Position numbers and translations under genes: made by a program | In this document: positions 62,529-64,000 of the stretch, in pieces | Numbering within the stretch: position 1 is the stretch's first letter | Layout: each line of letters opens with the position of its first letter | The notes under the pieces: model-generated | What the model was told of the DNA's origin: nothing | Database searches by the model: none | Seen by the model: only the letters and a program-made list of their open reading frames with translations | Source: Tethya wilhelma | Taxonomy: Eukaryota; Porifera; Demospongiae; Tethyida; Tethyidae | Assembly: GCA_964030475.1 (NCBI GenBank) | Contig: CAXIPT010000001.1 | Coordinates: forward strand, 5,073,652-5,137,651 | Length of the DNA stretch: 64,000 bases | Direction: 5' to 3'

Positions 62529-63119
62529 AGACTGAAGATATAAAAAAACAAAAAAAAACATTCTTTGAGATCAACACCATGACTTACTCTGCAAAAGAAA
62601 CATGCCTGGCAGGTTCTTCGCATCCAGTTTTGAAGTTTAGAACCTGAAGGAAAGGAAGTGGGGAATACACACAAAAAGAGTTCTACAGAGTATACGTGCA
62701 TTGTTACAAGGATGGATCCATCACTGAAACTAACCCTGCGTGATGGTGTGAGTCCGCCTCTCGTGACAGCATATCCACATTCCACAAGCTTCTTGGCTAC
62801 ATCCAGCTTATCAACTGAATCACTCATGGTCACGGCTGCCAGTTCAACCTCACACGTACCTATAGCAACCAGAGGATACCACAAACACATAGTTTTCACA
62901 CTAGACAGGACATTGAAAAAGACATAGCCATATACCTCCTGTAGAAACCTCCTTGATAGTGACAGAGAGATACTTGTCGAGAATTACTGAAGTGAGGTAC
63001 TCTTCTCCCTGGACAATGACAAACACATGTATTACTAGTTTGATGGAAACATCGTTGGGCGGGCCTGAGTGAAGGATCTTCATTCACAGGATTATGCTAC
63101 TATTGTTGCTTAGCAACTT

Positions 63120-63166
<47 letters not shown>

Positions 63167-63312
63167 TACCTGAATCTAATAGTGAGTGGTAGAATATAGA
63201 TGAAAGCATTGATTTGAAAGATGCAAAGAAAGAACACACGGAAGTGTTATAAGGTCTCAATAAAGAAGTACCAGAAGAGGCCTAGGTTGGGAGTCTGGTC
63301 AGGGACTGAGAG
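61923..63312 (-). pseudogene. PIGU: PIGU 3' exons, copy B (mosaic: last exons intact, upstream exon with a stop)
   Basis: The last exon 61923-62134 is open and PIGU-like ([40 protein letters not shown]), and the exon at about 62311-62434 matches copy A. The next exon upstream (about 63165-63312) matches copy A 45806-45949 but contains an in-frame TAA (ETL-stop-HFRVF). The exon beyond it (about 63420) is frameshifted and its homology fades. Copy A lacks the last exon and copy B has it, so together they could make one working gene. Alternatively copy B is a decaying duplicate. Confidence 0.65.
62588..63008 (-). CDS. Three exons of an unrecognised, possibly Tudor/SNase-like protein, lying between PIGU exons
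   Basis: Exons 62936-63008 (GEEYLTSVILDKYLSVTIKE), 62735-62859 (CEVELAAVTMSDSVDKLDVA, KKLVECGYAV) and 62588-62643 (VLNFKTGCEEPARHVSFAE) have good splice sites and compatible phases. The pattern 'D...V.V.I.....G.CEVEL......DVAKKLVE.GYA' is reminiscent of extended Tudor (Tudor-SN) domains in germ-granule proteins, but I cannot assign a family. A further possible exon on the same strand is about 63850-63912 (ENQRKVMVGVTKSSDGPYSD). The position within a PIGU intron suggests rearrangement. Confidence 0.35.
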
Positions 63313-64000
63313 CCTGCATACACAGAGTGGAAAATTGGATATAGCCAAGGCACCGAGTGGTATTGGATCTCAACATTCAAGTTGCACAGCAAATTTATAC
63401 AAACTCTTCTCTTACTTACATGAAAACATAAACTGTTGATATGAATTGCCCTCATGAGCCAGATAGAGTAACACTACAGTTGAAGTTATGAGAACAAAAC
63501 AAACTAACATGAATCATACTAAACAGTGGTTTAGTGTGAGGCTAATCATTTACCAGTATAGTGTCCACATACAGTTTGGATGCATATCAGTTATCTTCAC
63601 TGTTCCAAGGACAGCCTCTCTTCTTTGTGTCTCTTTAGCAATAGTTGAAGCAATGCCTCATCCAGTTGCTACTGTTTCAGTTATAGCTCTTAATGATCAC
63701 ACATCAGTCATCAGCTTCATGGCAGCTCACCTTGACCTTGAACTGAATCTTTGTTATTCATGGAGGTCAGTGAAGCAATTATGTAAACCATGCATAATCA
63801 TGTGCATAGAGGAATCACTTATATGGTCAACACTTACAGTACTATTCTCATCAGAGTAGGGTCCATCACTGGACTTGGTTACTCCTACCATAACCTTCCT
63901 TTGATTCTCCTGTAAACAAACAAATAACAATTAGACTGATATTCCTGACCACCTAATCTCACACTCATACTCATATATACCAGTTCAAATTCCTAGACTT
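63313..64000. other. Window end; mostly unassigned
   Basis: Faint PIGU homology continues to about 63470. Apart from the possible minus-strand exon at about 63850-63912 noted with the preceding gene, nothing is recognised. Confidence 0.3.

Overview
The window looks like a compact, intron-rich animal nuclear genome. Introns are short with GT-AG borders, one intron is GC-AG, (CA)n microsatellites are dense, and full metazoan gene families are present. The gene set and compactness suggest an early-branching animal, most likely a demosponge such as Amphimedon. That placement is inference from gene content; no marker gene proves it. The sequence is a draft assembly. Single N characters at 22840, 23279, 24459, 26840, 30110, 33431, 44448, 46323, 49724, 53098 and 60930, plus a 20-N gap at 17800-17819, mark contig joins. 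Several joins are flanked by exact repeats that look like unmerged contig ends.

Layout. 569-1921 (+): last two coding exons of a USP10-like deubiquitinase. 2969-12422 (-): complete four-exon MYLIP/IDOL-like FERM-RING E3 ligase, convergent with USP10. 12716-22474 (-): complete 16-exon POLA2, with one exon duplicated across the N gap. 23781-26049 (-): decayed paralogue of a CYLD-like/kinase family. 26196-40044 (-): FHOD-type formin, with N-terminal region and C-terminal tail present but FH2 missing at a contig join. 40365-44114 (+): complete 17-exon DPH2, head-to-head with FHOD. 44339-48074 (-): a kinase C-terminal tail, an unrecognised proline-rich protein, PIGU exons, and an unrecognised multi-exon gene with a 40-bp minisatellite in its intron. 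48.7-54.2 kb: a nest of non-autonomous inverted-repeat transposons around a truncated CYLD-like gene. 54611-60325 (+): a complete six-exon gene joining a CYLD-type three-CAP-Gly region to a coiled coil and a protein kinase. 60.8-64 kb: PIGU fragments, PIGU 3' exons and exons of an unrecognised protein.

The most striking object is the 54611-60325 gene. Its first ~560 residues follow the CYLD plan (N-terminal module plus three CAP-Gly domains). Where CYLD carries its USP deubiquitinase, this protein has a long coiled coil and a TKL-like kinase with its catalytic motifs intact. A truncated neighbour (51985-53097) and a decayed copy 30 kb away (23781-26049) show that this is a small local family. 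The decayed copy preserves the order CYLD module, coiled coil, kinase. PIGU fragments and several MITE families are interspersed with these copies, which points to repeated local duplication.
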